Assembly (NCBI GenBank): GCA_946555345.1 | Contig: CAMNSS010000006.1 | Span: 1 to 64,000 of the forward strand | Source of the DNA: an uncultured Eubacterium sp. | GTDB taxonomy: Bacteria > Bacillota > Clostridia > Peptostreptococcales > Anaerovoracaceae | Length of the DNA stretch: 64,000 nt | Direction: 5' to 3' | Shown: positions 8,615 to 17,786 of the stretch, one piece after another | How the letters are laid out: the number at the start of each line of letters is the position of its first letter | Numbering within the stretch: position 1 is the stretch's first letter | Notes under the pieces: generated by a model | The model's database searches: none | What the model was told of the DNA's origin: nothing | Seen by the model: the letters and a program-made list of their open reading frames with translations, nothing else | Translations under genes and position numbers: made by a program

Positions 8615-9526
8615 TTAATTTTTTAACACCTCCCCGATATCCCCGTTGATGCAAATGGCCCTATCCCTAATTTCCCTCGGGCAGGCCGTCTCCCCATTAT
8701 TGATGCAGGCATACACCGCCTTCGGGTTTCCCGCCGTCATCTGCCAGAAAGGGTACTTGATGATCCCCGGGGTGTTACCGCCAACGCCCAGTTCCAGATA
8801 TAGTATTTTCTTTCTTTTCTGGCGGCGCAAAAAATCCTGATACCTGTCCGCTGCCATATGCCAGCCGCGATCCTCGACAAAGGCATTATCCGCCCGTAAA
8901 TTCATTGTCATGGGCGCGCCGCAAACGGGGCAGCGGGGGACAAGCCCTGATGGTATCGTCATTTTAAGGGGGTTCCCTTCCGGCAAAGATAATCCATATT
9001 TTGGCAAAGATGGCGTGCCGTCCGGCAAGGACGGCGCATCGCCACCACCAATCACATAGCCTTGCGCTTCAATCATTTCCCGGATGATTGCTTCATTATC
9101 ATAGGTGTTTTGATGGCATGGTTTGCTGCATTGGAAGAGGCCGTAATCGCCTTGCGTGTAAAATAGCCTGCTTTTATCAAAGCCCGATTTTTGAAAGCAG
9201 TGGTCTACATTTGTGGTCAAAACGAAGTAGTCTTTGTCCTGTACCAGGCGGAACAGATCATCATAAACATTTTTAGGCGCATTTTGATAGCGGTTAATAA
9301 AAATGTAACGGCTCCAGTATGCCCAATGCTCTTCCGGCGTTTCATAAGGATAAAAGCCTGCTGTATACATATCTTGAAACCCGTATTTTTCGATGAAATC
9401 TAGGAAATAGCATTTAAAGCGTGATCCGTCATAAGTAAATCCAGCGGAAGTGGACAGGCCTGCACCTGCACCGATCAAGACTGCGTCTGCGCATTGGATT
9501 TCCGCTTTTAGTTTTTTTATTTTCAC
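8615..9526 (-). CDS. SirTM-type (class M) sirtuin, likely protein ADP-ribosyltransferase
   Basis: Sir2-fold protein of about 303 residues from a GTG at 9526 (GGAG 7 nt upstream); an ATG at 9631 would add a Lys/Glu-rich tail of 35 residues. Visible are the NAD motif GAGAGLSTSAGF, TTNVDHCFQKSGF and a CPVC zinc site with partner Cys residues. Where deacetylases carry catalytic His in an HG motif this has Gln (YTQGDYGLFQC), as in the ADP-ribosylating SirTM group. A Pro/Ser/Leu-rich insertion (PSLPDGTPSLPKYGLSLP) lies mid-protein. The macrodomain gene is just upstream, matching known SirTM operons, but no lipoyl-carrier or lipoate-ligase gene is adjacent. Confidence 0.8.
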   Translation of the reverse strand: MKIKKLKAEIQCADAVLIGAGAGLSTSAGFTYDGSRFKCYFLDFIEKYGFQDMYTAGFYPYETPEEHWAYWSRYIFINRYQNAPKNVYDDLFRLVQDKDYFVLTTNVDHCFQKSGFDKSRLFYTQGDYGLFQCSKPCHQNTYDNEAIIREMIEAQGYVIGGGDAPSLPDGTPSLPKYGLSLPEGNPLKMTIPSGLVPRCPVCGAPMTMNLRADNAFVEDRGWHMAADRYQDFLRRQKRKKILYLELGVGGNTPGIIKYPFWQMTAGNPKAVYACINNGETACPREIRDRAICINGDIGEVLKN

Positions 9527-9726
9527 GTTTCGCTCCTTTATTTTTTCGATGTTCACGTCTTCCGCCCTTACCTTTCTTATTTTTTCTTCTTTTCCTTTCA
9601 TCTTTCCCGCTTCTGTTTCTTTCCTTTTCATTTTTTCGGTTTTCCTTTTTTTTTCACTGTTTTGTTTTTTTGCTTTTTCGTTCCTCTTTTCACCGCCCGT
9701 TTTTTGTGGAAGGGTTGGATTCCATA

Positions 9727-10509
9727 TTATTTTAGTAATCGTTTATAGATTTCGTAGTCCTGGTCTTTGAAAACATTGAAAACTACTTCAATGCCGTTTT
9801 GATGTTTATTTTGATAGTCCTGCACTGTTTTGATTGCTATTTCGGCAGCTTTTTCATTTGGGAAATGAAATTCGCCTGTGGAAATGCAGCAAAATGCGAT
9901 GCTTTTTAACTGGTGCGCTGCCGCAAGTTCCAGGCAGGAACGGTAGCAGCCAGATAACAGCTCGCAATCTTTTCGCGCAACCTTGCCATGGATGATCGGA
10001 CCGACTGTGTGCAGCACATAGCGGCAGGGGAGATTATATGCTTTTGTGAGTTTCGCCTTTCCCGCCGGCTCTTCCGTTTGCTGGTTCTCCATGATGCGGG
10101 AGCATTCCAAGCGAAGCTGCACGCCTGCGGCAGAGTGTATCGCATTGTCGATGCACCCGTGGCAAGGGATGAAACAGCCTAGCATGGCGCTGTTTGCCGC
10201 ATTTACGATCGCATCTATAGATAGGCGGGTAATATCGCCTTGCCATAAGTAAATGCCTGGTTGCATCGGTTGCATTGAGGCGGGACCTGATAGGGAAACG
10301 ATGCCTTTTGCATCGCATTCTTCTTGCAAATAGGCATCTTGTATTTTCAGAAACTCGCTGGAAATTTTCTTCGGCGGGCGTATGTTCATCAGGGAACGGA
10401 GCAGGCGCTTTTTCGCTGTTTTCCTTGCCGGAACCTCGATTGATGCTAGTTCGCTATTTTCGCTTATCAAATATTTTATTAAATAAAGAAGTCTTTCTGA
10501 TTGCGTCAT
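9727..10509 (-). CDS. zinc-type macrodomain ADP-ribosyl hydrolase
   Basis: A 260-residue protein with an N-terminal helical segment (1-75) and a macrodomain: LWQGDITRLSIDAIVNAANS binds ADP-ribose, and GCFIPCHGCIDNAIHSAAG carries the Cys/His ligands of the zinc-dependent subgroup. VLHTVGPIIHG and ISTGEFHFPNEKAAEIAI complete the fold. A perfect AAGGAGG precedes the ATG. Family members remove ADP-ribose added by the partner SirTM, whose gene follows. The pair is thus a writer-eraser couple, at least by homology. Confidence 0.9.
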   Translation of the reverse strand: MTQSERLLYLIKYLISENSELASIEVPARKTAKKRLLRSLMNIRPPKKISSEFLKIQDAYLQEECDAKGIVSLSGPASMQPMQPGIYLWQGDITRLSIDAIVNAANSAMLGCFIPCHGCIDNAIHSAAGVQLRLECSRIMENQQTEEPAGKAKLTKAYNLPCRYVLHTVGPIIHGKVARKDCELLSGCYRSCLELAAAHQLKSIAFCCISTGEFHFPNEKAAEIAIKTVQDYQNKHQNGIEVVFNVFKDQDYEIYKRLLK

Positions 10510-11093
10510 AATATCCTCCTTTTCTGTCTGGTTTCCCGCTTTCGTTTGTTTTTTCCCTGTATGGGCAGATCGATATATTCCTTGCTGGCAATCAGGCGAA
10601 ACATTTAAAATTTAATGCGGGCGACGCTTTCATTTTATTTTGCGTTCGTGATGATAAGTTTGCACAGGGCTGCTTCGCAGGCTTTTTTATGTATAGGCGC
10701 TTGCCCTTATAGGGAAGGGGCGTTTTAATTTAGCTGGAAACGCCCCCCCTTTATTTGATCGTAATGGCTTGTATGTTTGGCCGTAGCACGTCAATCGGTT
10801 TGCTCGTATGAGCTACGCATTATCGCCCCGCTTGTTTCGTCAATCGGCCTTCTGCTTGGCTATAACGCCTTCCTTTTTTGTCCTCCTTTTGTTTTTTGGT
10901 GAGATCTATAACTCTTGGGTTGCAGCGGGTTATGCTTCGATTTGGTTTGCCCTGGGGGCATCCAGTTTGTTTGCGGATTGTCTTTTCCCGCTTGCAAGGT
11001 TATAATACATCCGTAAGGAAAAAGCGTAAAGTAAGCACTTTATTGTGCTATAGTTACCGAAAAGAAACTATTATAGGAAAATGGAGGGTTTTT
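10510..11093. other. intergenic region, 584 bp, no gene seen
   Basis: A 65-codon open frame at 10808-11005 has no ribosome binding site or recognisable family. The region probably holds the divergent promoters of the macrodomain and HxlR genes. Confidence 0.4.
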
Positions 11094-11429
11094 ATGGAAA
11101 AAAAATTACCTGCCTGTCCGGTGGAAACGACGTTGATGCTCATCAGTGACCGTTGGAAGGTACTAATTATCCGTGATTTGCTGGATGGGACAAAACGATT
11201 TGGGGAATTAAAAAAATCCGTTGGCAGTATTTCGCAGAAAGTATTGACTGCAAATTTGCGCTCGATGGAAGCAAGCGGGCTGCTTACCCGGAAAGTATAC
11301 CCGGAAGTGCCGCCGCGCGTGGAATATACGTTGACGGAAACGGGGTACAGTTTGAAGCCGGTTTTAGATGCGATGATGGCGTGGGGTACAGCATATAAGA
11401 AGAAAAGCAATGCGAGCGCGAAAGCATAG
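11094..11429 (+). CDS. HxlR-family transcriptional regulator
   Basis: A 111-residue winged-helix protein: ACPVETTLMLISDRWKVLII at the N-terminus with the conserved Cys and DRWK, KRFGELKKSVGSISQKVLTA as recognition segment, and VYPEVPPRVEYTLTETGYSL as wing. TGGAGGG (11082-11087) precedes the ATG; upstream in-frame codons lack a site. Unlike most HxlR genes it has no adjacent oxidoreductase target here. It resembles the copy at 1474 but is clearly a different subfamily member. Confidence 0.88.
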   Translation: MEKKLPACPVETTLMLISDRWKVLIIRDLLDGTKRFGELKKSVGSISQKVLTANLRSMEASGLLTRKVYPEVPPRVEYTLTETGYSLKPVLDAMMAWGTAYKKKSNASAKA

Positions 11430-11700
11430 ACCGCAAAATTAAAAAATTGCGAAGCCGTGCGAGCGCAGGAAAGCGTCTGCGCAAAACGCCAGGAAAGCTT
11501 GGAACAGCGCCGAATGAACTGGCGGAGTTGGCTGGCGCAGGACGGGAAGGGGGGGGTATCTGGCAAAAACGCCAGATGGCTAGTACCGGATGGCTCGCCG
11601 TTTAGATGGCAGTGCGTGACGGGACGCTTGCGGGTGAATACGATATTGCGCAGCTTGTTTGCCGTTCGTATGGTATCATGCGGCTGAAACCTGCCGGATT

Positions 11701-11765
11701 TCTTGTTATGCTGGAAGTATTGCTTGCGATATTTCCAGTTTGCCCCGAATATTCAGCGAATGGCG
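11701..11765. repeat. dispersed intergenic palindrome, copy 1
   Basis: Degenerate copy of an element found at least seven times in this window: a GGAAATATCGC-like arm, a GCGATAT arm, then TTGCC-CGAAT-ATTCAGCG. The GAATATTCAGCGRATG end is shared with the copy at 27224. It overlaps the tail of the 71-residue open frame on the minus strand. Confidence 0.45.
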
Positions 11766-11968
11766 ATTTTTTGCAGTAGCTGAATCATCTGGTTGTTCTG
11801 CTCGATCAGCGTTTCATGCTGGGAAGCCAGTTTTTCAAACAATGGCTTCAAATCCTGCATACGAAGCGGCAGATCATCTTTCGCTTCAGGAATATTCTCT
11901 GCGCCTTTTATCTTTTCATCCAGGGTCAGGGTTTTGCCGTAATTGCCAAACATTTCTTTGAATTCCAT
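11753..11968 (-). CDS. hypothetical small protein with C-terminal helix
   Basis: A 71-residue hydrophilic protein, rich in Lys and Glu, ending in a likely amphipathic helix or coiled coil (LASQHETLIEQNNQMIQLLQ). GGAGG lies about 10 nt before the ATG. No family recognised. Support is the ribosome binding site and the plausible composition only; its last codons fall in a repeat copy, which lowers confidence. Confidence 0.4.
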   Translation of the reverse strand: MEFKEMFGNYGKTLTLDEKIKGAENIPEAKDDLPLRMQDLKPLFEKLASQHETLIEQNNQMIQLLQKIAIR

Positions 11969-12590
11969 TCTTCTTCCGCCTCCAACGGCACGATCACAAC
12001 ATAGAGCGTCATTGTATCCTTATATTATATTTCGTCATATAAAAGGAAAAGGATAAGCCGTGGCGAAAATCTGCGGTATTTCCATGGGTTTATGGATATT
12101 TTTGTTTTCAATATGCAGAACTTGCAAATTATTCACAATTAATCCTATGCGCTTTTTTTGTATTTGCGGGCCTTACCATCCCTTGCGGCTGCAAGCGCTT
12201 TTCTTTTCATGCAAATATTTCCCGAGCCTTGGAGATTTCTTCTGTTTCAATCACCATTCTCTCAAGTATGCTCAAAAATGAACAGATGTAATCAAAAATA
12301 AGCAGGCAATCCATCAAAGTAGCTGGAATTTCAACCATTCTGGCTATTTTGCCATGCAGGAAATATCGAAATATCGCTGGCGGTATTGACGGAATATCAA
12401 CAAAGTTTGCCTTTGGAAGCAAATCAGCACGGCAGGATTTGTGATTGTGGCATTAAATTTGCAATATAACAACATAATAGGATAGTAAGAATCTATAGAT
12501 GCGGCATCTGGTTTGTGCGATGTTGTTTTATCGTTTTGTACATAAGAAGCGGCCCCATTTGAAATGGGGAGATTGGTAACTGGGGAAACA
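11969..12590. other. intergenic region, 622 bp, with one repeat copy
   Basis: No convincing gene. A copy of the dispersed palindrome lies at 12353-12400 (CATGCAGGAAATATCGA start). CCCCATTT-GAAATGGGG at 12554-12570 is an inverted repeat close upstream of the grdX-like start and may act as an operator or weak terminator. Confidence 0.45.
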
Positions 12591-12593
12591 ATG

Positions 12594-12968
12594 ATGGCAA
12601 AGTATACGCTTTTGACAAACAATCCTGTCGTGCGGGATTTAATCGAAAATGAGGCAAAGCACCATCTTTTCTTTATTGATGGGCCGGTGCAGGCAGTTCT
12701 GTCAAAATGCGAGGCGCTTTTTTTGCAAGGAAACTGCAAGCTGGCTGCCGATCCCCTGGCAGGGCGCAGGGCGCGCCCTTTTCCATATCTTACCCTCGTA
12801 TTGCAGGAAAGCGATAAACCTGCTGATGCGGATGACTGGAACAGGCTTGCGGATTACTCGGCGTTAAATAGCCGCAGGATAGAAGCAAGCGAAGCATGCA
12901 GCGAGCGGCTCAAGCGTGATTACCAGGCGTTGGATTGTTCCTTTACGAAAGCGGCGTTGAAGTTGTAA
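12594..12968 (+). CDS. grdX: GrdX-family protein
   Basis: About 124 residues beginning AKYTLLTNNPVVRDLIENEA, with HHLFFIDGPVQAVLSKCEAL and KLAADPLAGRRARPFPYLTL: the pattern of GrdX, a small protein of unknown activity that heads glycine reductase operons. Two adjacent ATGs (12591, 12594) follow TGGGGA; 12594 gives better spacing, and an ATG at 12564 has none. About 300 bp separate it from trxB, so co-transcription is likely but unproven. The C-terminal 45 residues look poorly conserved. Confidence 0.8.
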   Translation: MAKYTLLTNNPVVRDLIENEAKHHLFFIDGPVQAVLSKCEALFLQGNCKLAADPLAGRRARPFPYLTLVLQESDKPADADDWNRLADYSALNSRRIEASEACSERLKRDYQALDCSFTKAALKL

Positions 12969-13275
12969 GCCAGGGCATTGTAATGCCAGGAAGGAAATGA
13001 TGGGAGCGGCTCATGCAGGAAGCCCAGCAGTAAGGACAGGCAATGCCAGGGGCAGCCGAAAGAATGCCGCTGGCAGAGCAGATAGCGGAAGGCGGCCTCG
13101 TCGCAGAATGGGCAATGCCAGAGCGGGCAACGGTTAATCGCAAATATGGCTCATGCCAGAAGGTTATGCGCAAGAATGTCCCATGCCAGCGCAGGCAATC
13201 GCAGAAAAAGCTCATTGCTGGAAAGATTCATAAGAACGAAGGACAAGCATATAATAGCAGAAAGGACAAGCAGGA

Positions 13276-14214
13276 ATGGAGAAAGTTTATGATGTGATTA
13301 TCATCGGCGGCGGTCCGGCCGGTCTTGCGGCGGGGCTGTATGCAGGGCGCGCACGGCTCCGGACGCTGATTATTGAGGGCGATAAGGAAGGCGGGCAGAT
13401 CGTGCAGACTGCTGAAATCGAAAATTATCCGGGAAGTTTAGCGGAGGAATCAGGACCGGCGCTCATCGGCCGGATGAGCGCGCAGGCAGATAAGTTTGGT
13501 GCAGAAAAGACGCTGGATACCATCGTGGATTTGGAACTGGAAGGGGCGGAAAAGAAACTGGTTGGCAAGAAGGGCACTTATCTTGGCAAGACGGTGATTA
13601 TTGCCACGGGGGCAGTCCCGACGGTGATCGGGTGTCCCGGCGAAAAGGAATTTACGGGAAAAGGCGTTTCGTATTGCGCTACCTGTGATGCGGCGTTTTT
13701 CGAGGATTTTGAGGTCTATGTGGTAGGCGGCGGCGATTCTGCGGTGGAAGAGGCGCTCTATTTGACGAAGTTTGCCCGCAAGGTGACGATCATTCACAGG
13801 CGTGATGCGCTCCGTGCGGCGAAATCCATACAGGAAAAGGCGTTTGCCAATGACAAGATCGCATTCCTTTGGGACAGCGTTGTAAAAGAATTGAAGGGCG
13901 ATGGCCTTTTGGAGTCCATGGTAGTTGAAAATGTGAAAACCGGGGAGCTGACAGAAATTTGCGCCGATGAAGAAGACGGCATTTTCGGTGTATTTGTCTT
14001 TATCGGTTTTAAACCCGCCACGGCGCTTTTCCAAGGGAAGATTTCCATGGAAAACGGCTATATCCTGACGGATGCTGACATGAAGACAAATGTGGACGGC
14101 GTCTTTGCGGCGGGCGATGTCAGGGCGAAGAGCCTGCGCCAGGTGGTGACGGCTGTTGCCGACGGGGCGATTGCGGCAGTACAGGCGGGAAAATATATCG
14201 ACGAAAACGGGTAA
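13276..14214 (+). CDS. trxB: thioredoxin reductase of the glycine reductase system
   Basis: A 312-residue flavoprotein with FAD motif GGGPAGLAAGLYAGRARL, redox pair CATCDAAFF (Cys about 134 and 137), NADPH motif VVGGGDSAVEEALYLTKFA and the C-terminal FAD site GVFAAGDVRAKSLRQVVTA. Length and order are normal for low-Mr thioredoxin reductase. It lies between grdX and trxA at the head of the glycine reductase cluster, so it most likely passes NADPH electrons to TrxA for reducing GrdA. The ribosome binding site (AGGA) is weak and close. Confidence 0.95.
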   Translation: MEKVYDVIIIGGGPAGLAAGLYAGRARLRTLIIEGDKEGGQIVQTAEIENYPGSLAEESGPALIGRMSAQADKFGAEKTLDTIVDLELEGAEKKLVGKKGTYLGKTVIIATGAVPTVIGCPGEKEFTGKGVSYCATCDAAFFEDFEVYVVGGGDSAVEEALYLTKFARKVTIIHRRDALRAAKSIQEKAFANDKIAFLWDSVVKELKGDGLLESMVVENVKTGELTEICADEEDGIFGVFVFIGFKPATALFQGKISMENGYILTDADMKTNVDGVFAAGDVRAKSLRQVVTAVADGAIAAVQAGKYIDENG

Positions 14215-14220
14215 GGTCCT

Positions 14221-14411
14221 GGCATGGTGGCCGAAAGAGCCGCTTGATGGCTTGTCTGTTTAGAGCTGGCGGATTGTGCAGTTTGATGGATTTGCCGGCT
14301 TGTTCGCATGAACGGCAGAAGTAAGTGTAAGTTAGCCTGACGGCATGGCGGCCGGAAAAACCGCTTGATGGCTGGTCCCGCCTGGAAGTGGCGGCTTGCG
14401 CGGCTTGATGG
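14221..14411. repeat. pair of ~70-bp imperfect direct repeats
   Basis: 14221-14290 and 14342-14411 share GGCATGGYGGCCGRAARARC, CGCTTGATGGCT, and GGCGGMTTGYGCRGYTTGATGG in the same order. They fill the trxB-trxA gap (446 bp), which holds no gene. Confidence 0.7.
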
Positions 14412-14660
14412 TATGCTGGAGACGTCCTTGGAACAGTAAACTGCCAGTCGCCTTGGGAAGGCCAGCCCGTTTGCCGGTCTTTTGGCCCAGCCCGCCAAAC
14501 TGCTGATGCGGCCGCCCGGCGGATTTTGCAAAATCAAATCATGCGAGCTTTATAAGAGCAAACCGAAAATCGTTGTATTCCAATGTTAAAAATGGGTGAT
14601 TCCTTACTGGCGGTAAGGGCGATTAACCATAAATATATTGTAGTAGAAAGGAAAGTTATT

Positions 14661-14978
14661 ATGATTATCTGTGATAAAAAGACATTTGAACCTGAAGTAT
14701 TGCAGGCGGAAGGATTGGTTTTGGTGGATTTCTTCGGCGACGGGTGCGTCCCTTGTGAAGCGCTGATGCCCCACGTGGAAGCGCTTTCTGAAAAGTACGG
14801 CAGTCAGATTAAATTTTGCAAGCTGAACATCACCTCTGCCAGAAGGCTGGCCATCGGCCAGAAGATCATGGGCGTGCCAGTCGTTGCGATGTATAAAGAC
14901 GGCGAGAAGGTGGAAGAACTGGTAAAGGATGACGCCACGGCGGAAGCAGTGGAAGCGATGATCCAGAAATATATATAA
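14661..14978 (+). CDS. trxA: thioredoxin of the glycine reductase system
   Basis: A 105-residue thioredoxin whose active site is GCVPCE rather than WCGPC, a variant typical of thioredoxins encoded with glycine reductase. The cis-Pro segment [13 protein letters not shown] is present. The ATG at 14661 follows AAAGGAAAG; the in-frame ATG at 14583 has no site. It should accept electrons from TrxB and re-reduce the oxidised selenenyl-sulfide of GrdA after each cycle. Confidence 0.93.
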   Translation: MIICDKKTFEPEVLQAEGLVLVDFFGDGCVPCEALMPHVEALSEKYGSQIKFCKLNITSARRLAIGQKIMGVPVVAMYKDGEKVEELVKDDATAEAVEAMIQKYI

Positions 14979-14999
14979 TCATATATATTTTATCAATCC

Positions 15000-15080
15000 G
15001 CAAATATCGGTTTCGATATGGCGATTTGCTTCGTTGGAAATATCGGCTTTGATATGGAGGATTGTCCTGGATGTGCAGCA
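15000..15080. repeat. dispersed intergenic palindrome, tandem copies
   Basis: Two adjacent degenerate units: AAATATCGG-TTTCGATATGG at about 15002-15021 and GAAATATCGG-CTTTGATATGG at about 15037-15057, the second followed by ATTGTCCTGGATGTGCAG. Same family as copies at 27224, 45903, 48264 and 55078. Confidence 0.45.
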
Positions 15081-15273
15081 AACATTGGGGGTATCCCGGA
15101 TGCGTGGTGGACATTTGGGGTTTGTCCTGAATTTGCTGTAACTAGTATGTGCAGTGAACATTCGGGGACTGTCCGGGCGTCCGGCGGACGCTTTGGAAAA
15201 TTGCAAAAAGCCCGCCGCTGATAAGAACTTGGCAGGGCTGGCTTTTCATTCTGGAAGAAAGGAGGTTATGAAC

Positions 15274-15735
15274 ATGGCATTGTTGAAAGACAAGAAAGCA
15301 GTCATCATAGGCGACCGTGATGGAATTCCAGGACCCGCTATTGCAGAATGTGCGAAGAGCGCAGGGGCGGAGGTGGTTTTCTCATCGACCGAATGCTTCG
15401 TCTGAACGGCGGCTGGAGCTATGGACCTGGAGAATCAAAAGAGGGTAAAAGAGTTTTTTGACCAGTATGGAAAGGACGATCTGGTCGTTCTTTTGGGCGC
15501 TGCGGAAGGAGAAGCAGCAGGGCTGGCGGCAGAAACCGTAACGCTCGGCGATCCGACCTTTGCAGGTCCATTAGCCGGAGTCTCGTTGGGACTCTCCGTA
15601 TACCACGTATGCGAACCGGAAATCAAGGAAGAAGTGGATGAAGGCGTATACGATGAGCAGATCAGCATGATGGAAATGGTACTCGATGTAGAAGATATCA
15701 TCAGCGAAATGACTGCGATCAGGGATCAATTATAA
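15274..15735 (+). CDS. grdA: glycine reductase selenoprotein A (in-frame TGA = Sec)
   Basis: Two frame-matched halves join through TGA at 15403-15405 to give 153 residues. The Sec context CFVU followed by [11 protein letters not shown] is the signature of GrdA, the small selenoprotein that carries the carboxymethyl group between components B and C. The start ATG at 15274 has AAAGGAGG 8 nt upstream; the ATG at 15268 is too close to it. The UGA is followed by a GC-rich sequence able to fold as a bacterial SECIS. It lies after trxA and before grdC, with grdE/grdB absent from the usual place. Standard callers would split or truncate it. Confidence 0.96.
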
Positions 15736-16081
15736 TGAAAAGAAGGATGAAACCGCCACAATGAAACCAGGATGAGGCTGTCAGCGTGGAAATTTATTTT
15801 TCATGCATATGATGGTTTTTCTCCTCGTTTTTTCCGTGGCGGACTCATCCGCTATGGAATCGTTGCATGGGGTTTTTTGTGCTTCATGCCCAACATAACG
15901 TGATAGTAAAAAGGGAAAGCGGCATGCAAGGGTTTTGTTCCTTGTGTGTCCGGCTGTGCGGCGCATTGGTTGCCATTATAAATTTGGCGGCGCGGAATTT
16001 TGCCTGCCGCTACGCATGCAAGGGGTTCGCCTTTGGCGGGGCGGCTTTCCCGATTACCAATAACCATGGAAGGAGAAACAA
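15736..16081. other. intergenic region between grdA and grdC, 346 bp
   Basis: No gene seen. This is the interval where grdE and/or grdB often sit in other clostridia. Its right end carries AAGGAG for grdC. Confidence 0.5.
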
Positions 16082-17770
16082 GTGGGAGGATATGCAGTAC
16101 TGAAAGGCGCAAGCTATACGCTGGCGGTTACGCCGGATATGGTCGCCTATAATGGAACAACGCAGACGACAGAACGGACGGTGAATCCGGATTCCGAATA
16201 TTTGAAGGCGCTGCCGGGACACCTAAGAAGCTACGAAGAGGCATTGTCCTATTTGCCAAACCAGGTGTATATCGGCAATAAAACCCCCGACGACCTGGCC
16301 GCAGAGGGCTTTCCATGGCATGACAAGAAAACGGAAGGCTTGCGCCAGGGAAAATACGGCGAAATCATGCCGCAGGATGAATTTATCGGCCTGATGCAGA
16401 TTTGCGATGTGTTTGACCTTGTGAAGCTGGAGCAGTCCTTTGCAAAAAACATACGAAAAAAACTTGCCGCCCATCCGCTGGTCGATGCAGGGCAGGCGGC
16501 AATTCTAGATAAAAATGAGGATACACTGGAAACGATTCAGGCGCTGGTCGAAGAAGGCCATGCAGAACCGCTGTATCATGAAGGCCAGCTCGTGGGGGCT
16601 GTGAAGCGGGCGCACGATATCGACGTCAATTTATCGGCGCATGTGATGCTGGAAAACCTGGTCACGAAGGCTTCGAGCGTGCTTTCCCTGCTCCATCTGG
16701 TACAGGTGACGGGAATCGATGCTTCTGAGGTTGAATATGTCATTGATTGCTGTGAAGAGGCCTGCGGCGATATGAACCAGAGGGGCGGGGGCAATTTCGC
16801 CAAAGCGGCGGCCGAGACGGCAGGCCTTGTCAATGCCACGGGTTCGGATGTCAGGGGTTTCTGCGCCGGGCCTGCACATGCGCTTTTGGATGCGGCAAGC
16901 TTGGTAAAAGCGGGAACATTTAAAACCGTAGCGGTGACGGCGGGCGGCTGCACGGCTAAGCTGGGAATGAACGGAAAAGACCACCTGAAAAAAGGAATGC
17001 CAATTTTAGAAGATGCCATTGCCGGGTTTGCTGTTTTGATTACGACGGATGATGGGGTTTCCCCGCAGATCAGGAACGATATCGTCGGCAGGCATACGGT
17101 GGGAACCGGCGCTTCCCCGCAGGCCGTGATCAGTTCCCTGGTTACCAAGCCTTTGGCAGAGGCAGGCCTTGGGATACTCGATGTCGATAAATATGCGCCG
17201 GAGATGCAGAATCCGGATATCACTAAGCCAGCAGGCGCCGGGGATGTCCCGGAGTCCAATTACAAGATGATCGCCGCTTTGGGCGTTAAGCAGGGAGAAT
17301 TACAGCGTGCAGATATCGCTGGGTTTGTAAAGACGCACGGCATGACGGGCTGGGCGCCGACGCAGGGCCATATTCCGTCCGGCGTGCCTTACCTGGGCTT
17401 TGCACGGGAGGATATGCTGGCGGGAAAGATTCGCCGCGCGATGATCATTGGAAAAGGCAGTTTGTTCTTAGGCAGGATGACGAACTTGTTTGACGGCGTG
17501 AGCTTTATTTTGGAGGCAAACGATGGCGGGCTTAGCGGGCAAAGCGGCACGGGCGCACTTGATGCAAACGGAGCGGATAACGCAAGCGGCGGCACAGCCT
17601 TCCCTGCGGCAAACGGAGCAAATGATGCAAATAATGCGGCGGCTGGCATAAGTGGAGCGGATAACGCAAACGGCGGCGCAGCTTCGCTTGATGCGGCCGA
17701 TGAAGCCAGGATCAGAACGCTGATCGGGGAAGCGATGCGCAAATTTGCAGAGCAGCTTTTGCAGAAGTAG
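16082..17770 (+). CDS. grdC: glycine reductase complex component C subunit beta
   Basis: A 562-residue FabH/thiolase-fold protein with GrdC features: AYNGTTQTTERTVN near the N-terminus, DCCEEACGDMNQRGGGNFAK, GFCAGPAHALLDAA and HGMTGWAPTQGHIPSGVPYL. With GrdD it turns the acetyl-thioester formed from the Se-carboxymethyl group into acetyl phosphate. The start is GTG with AAGGAG 6 nt upstream. Close to the C-terminus (about residues 481-537, DNA 17525-17700) is an Asn/Ala/Gly-rich insertion built from repeats (GADNASGG, GADNANGG) that makes it about 50 residues longer than usual. The conserved tail (RTLIGEAMRKFAEQLL) returns after it. Confidence 0.95.
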   Translation: MGGYAVLKGASYTLAVTPDMVAYNGTTQTTERTVNPDSEYLKALPGHLRSYEEALSYLPNQVYIGNKTPDDLAAEGFPWHDKKTEGLRQGKYGEIMPQDEFIGLMQICDVFDLVKLEQSFAKNIRKKLAAHPLVDAGQAAILDKNEDTLETIQALVEEGHAEPLYHEGQLVGAVKRAHDIDVNLSAHVMLENLVTKASSVLSLLHLVQVTGIDASEVEYVIDCCEEACGDMNQRGGGNFAKAAAETAGLVNATGSDVRGFCAGPAHALLDAASLVKAGTFKTVAVTAGGCTAKLGMNGKDHLKKGMPILEDAIAGFAVLITTDDGVSPQIRNDIVGRHTVGTGASPQAVISSLVTKPLAEAGLGILDVDKYAPEMQNPDITKPAGAGDVPESNYKMIAALGVKQGELQRADIAGFVKTHGMTGWAPTQGHIPSGVPYLGFAREDMLAGKIRRAMIIGKGSLFLGRMTNLFDGVSFILEANDGGLSGQSGTGALDANGADNASGGTAFPAANGANDANNAAAGISGADNANGGAASLDAADEARIRTLIGEAMRKFAEQLLQK

Positions 17771-17786
17771 GAAGGAAAGGTGCGCC

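Noticed and set aside
10808-11005. A 65-codon hydrophobic open frame upstream of the second HxlR gene
   Set aside because: No ribosome binding site, no family signature, and composition fits random AT/GC-mixed intergenic DNA.
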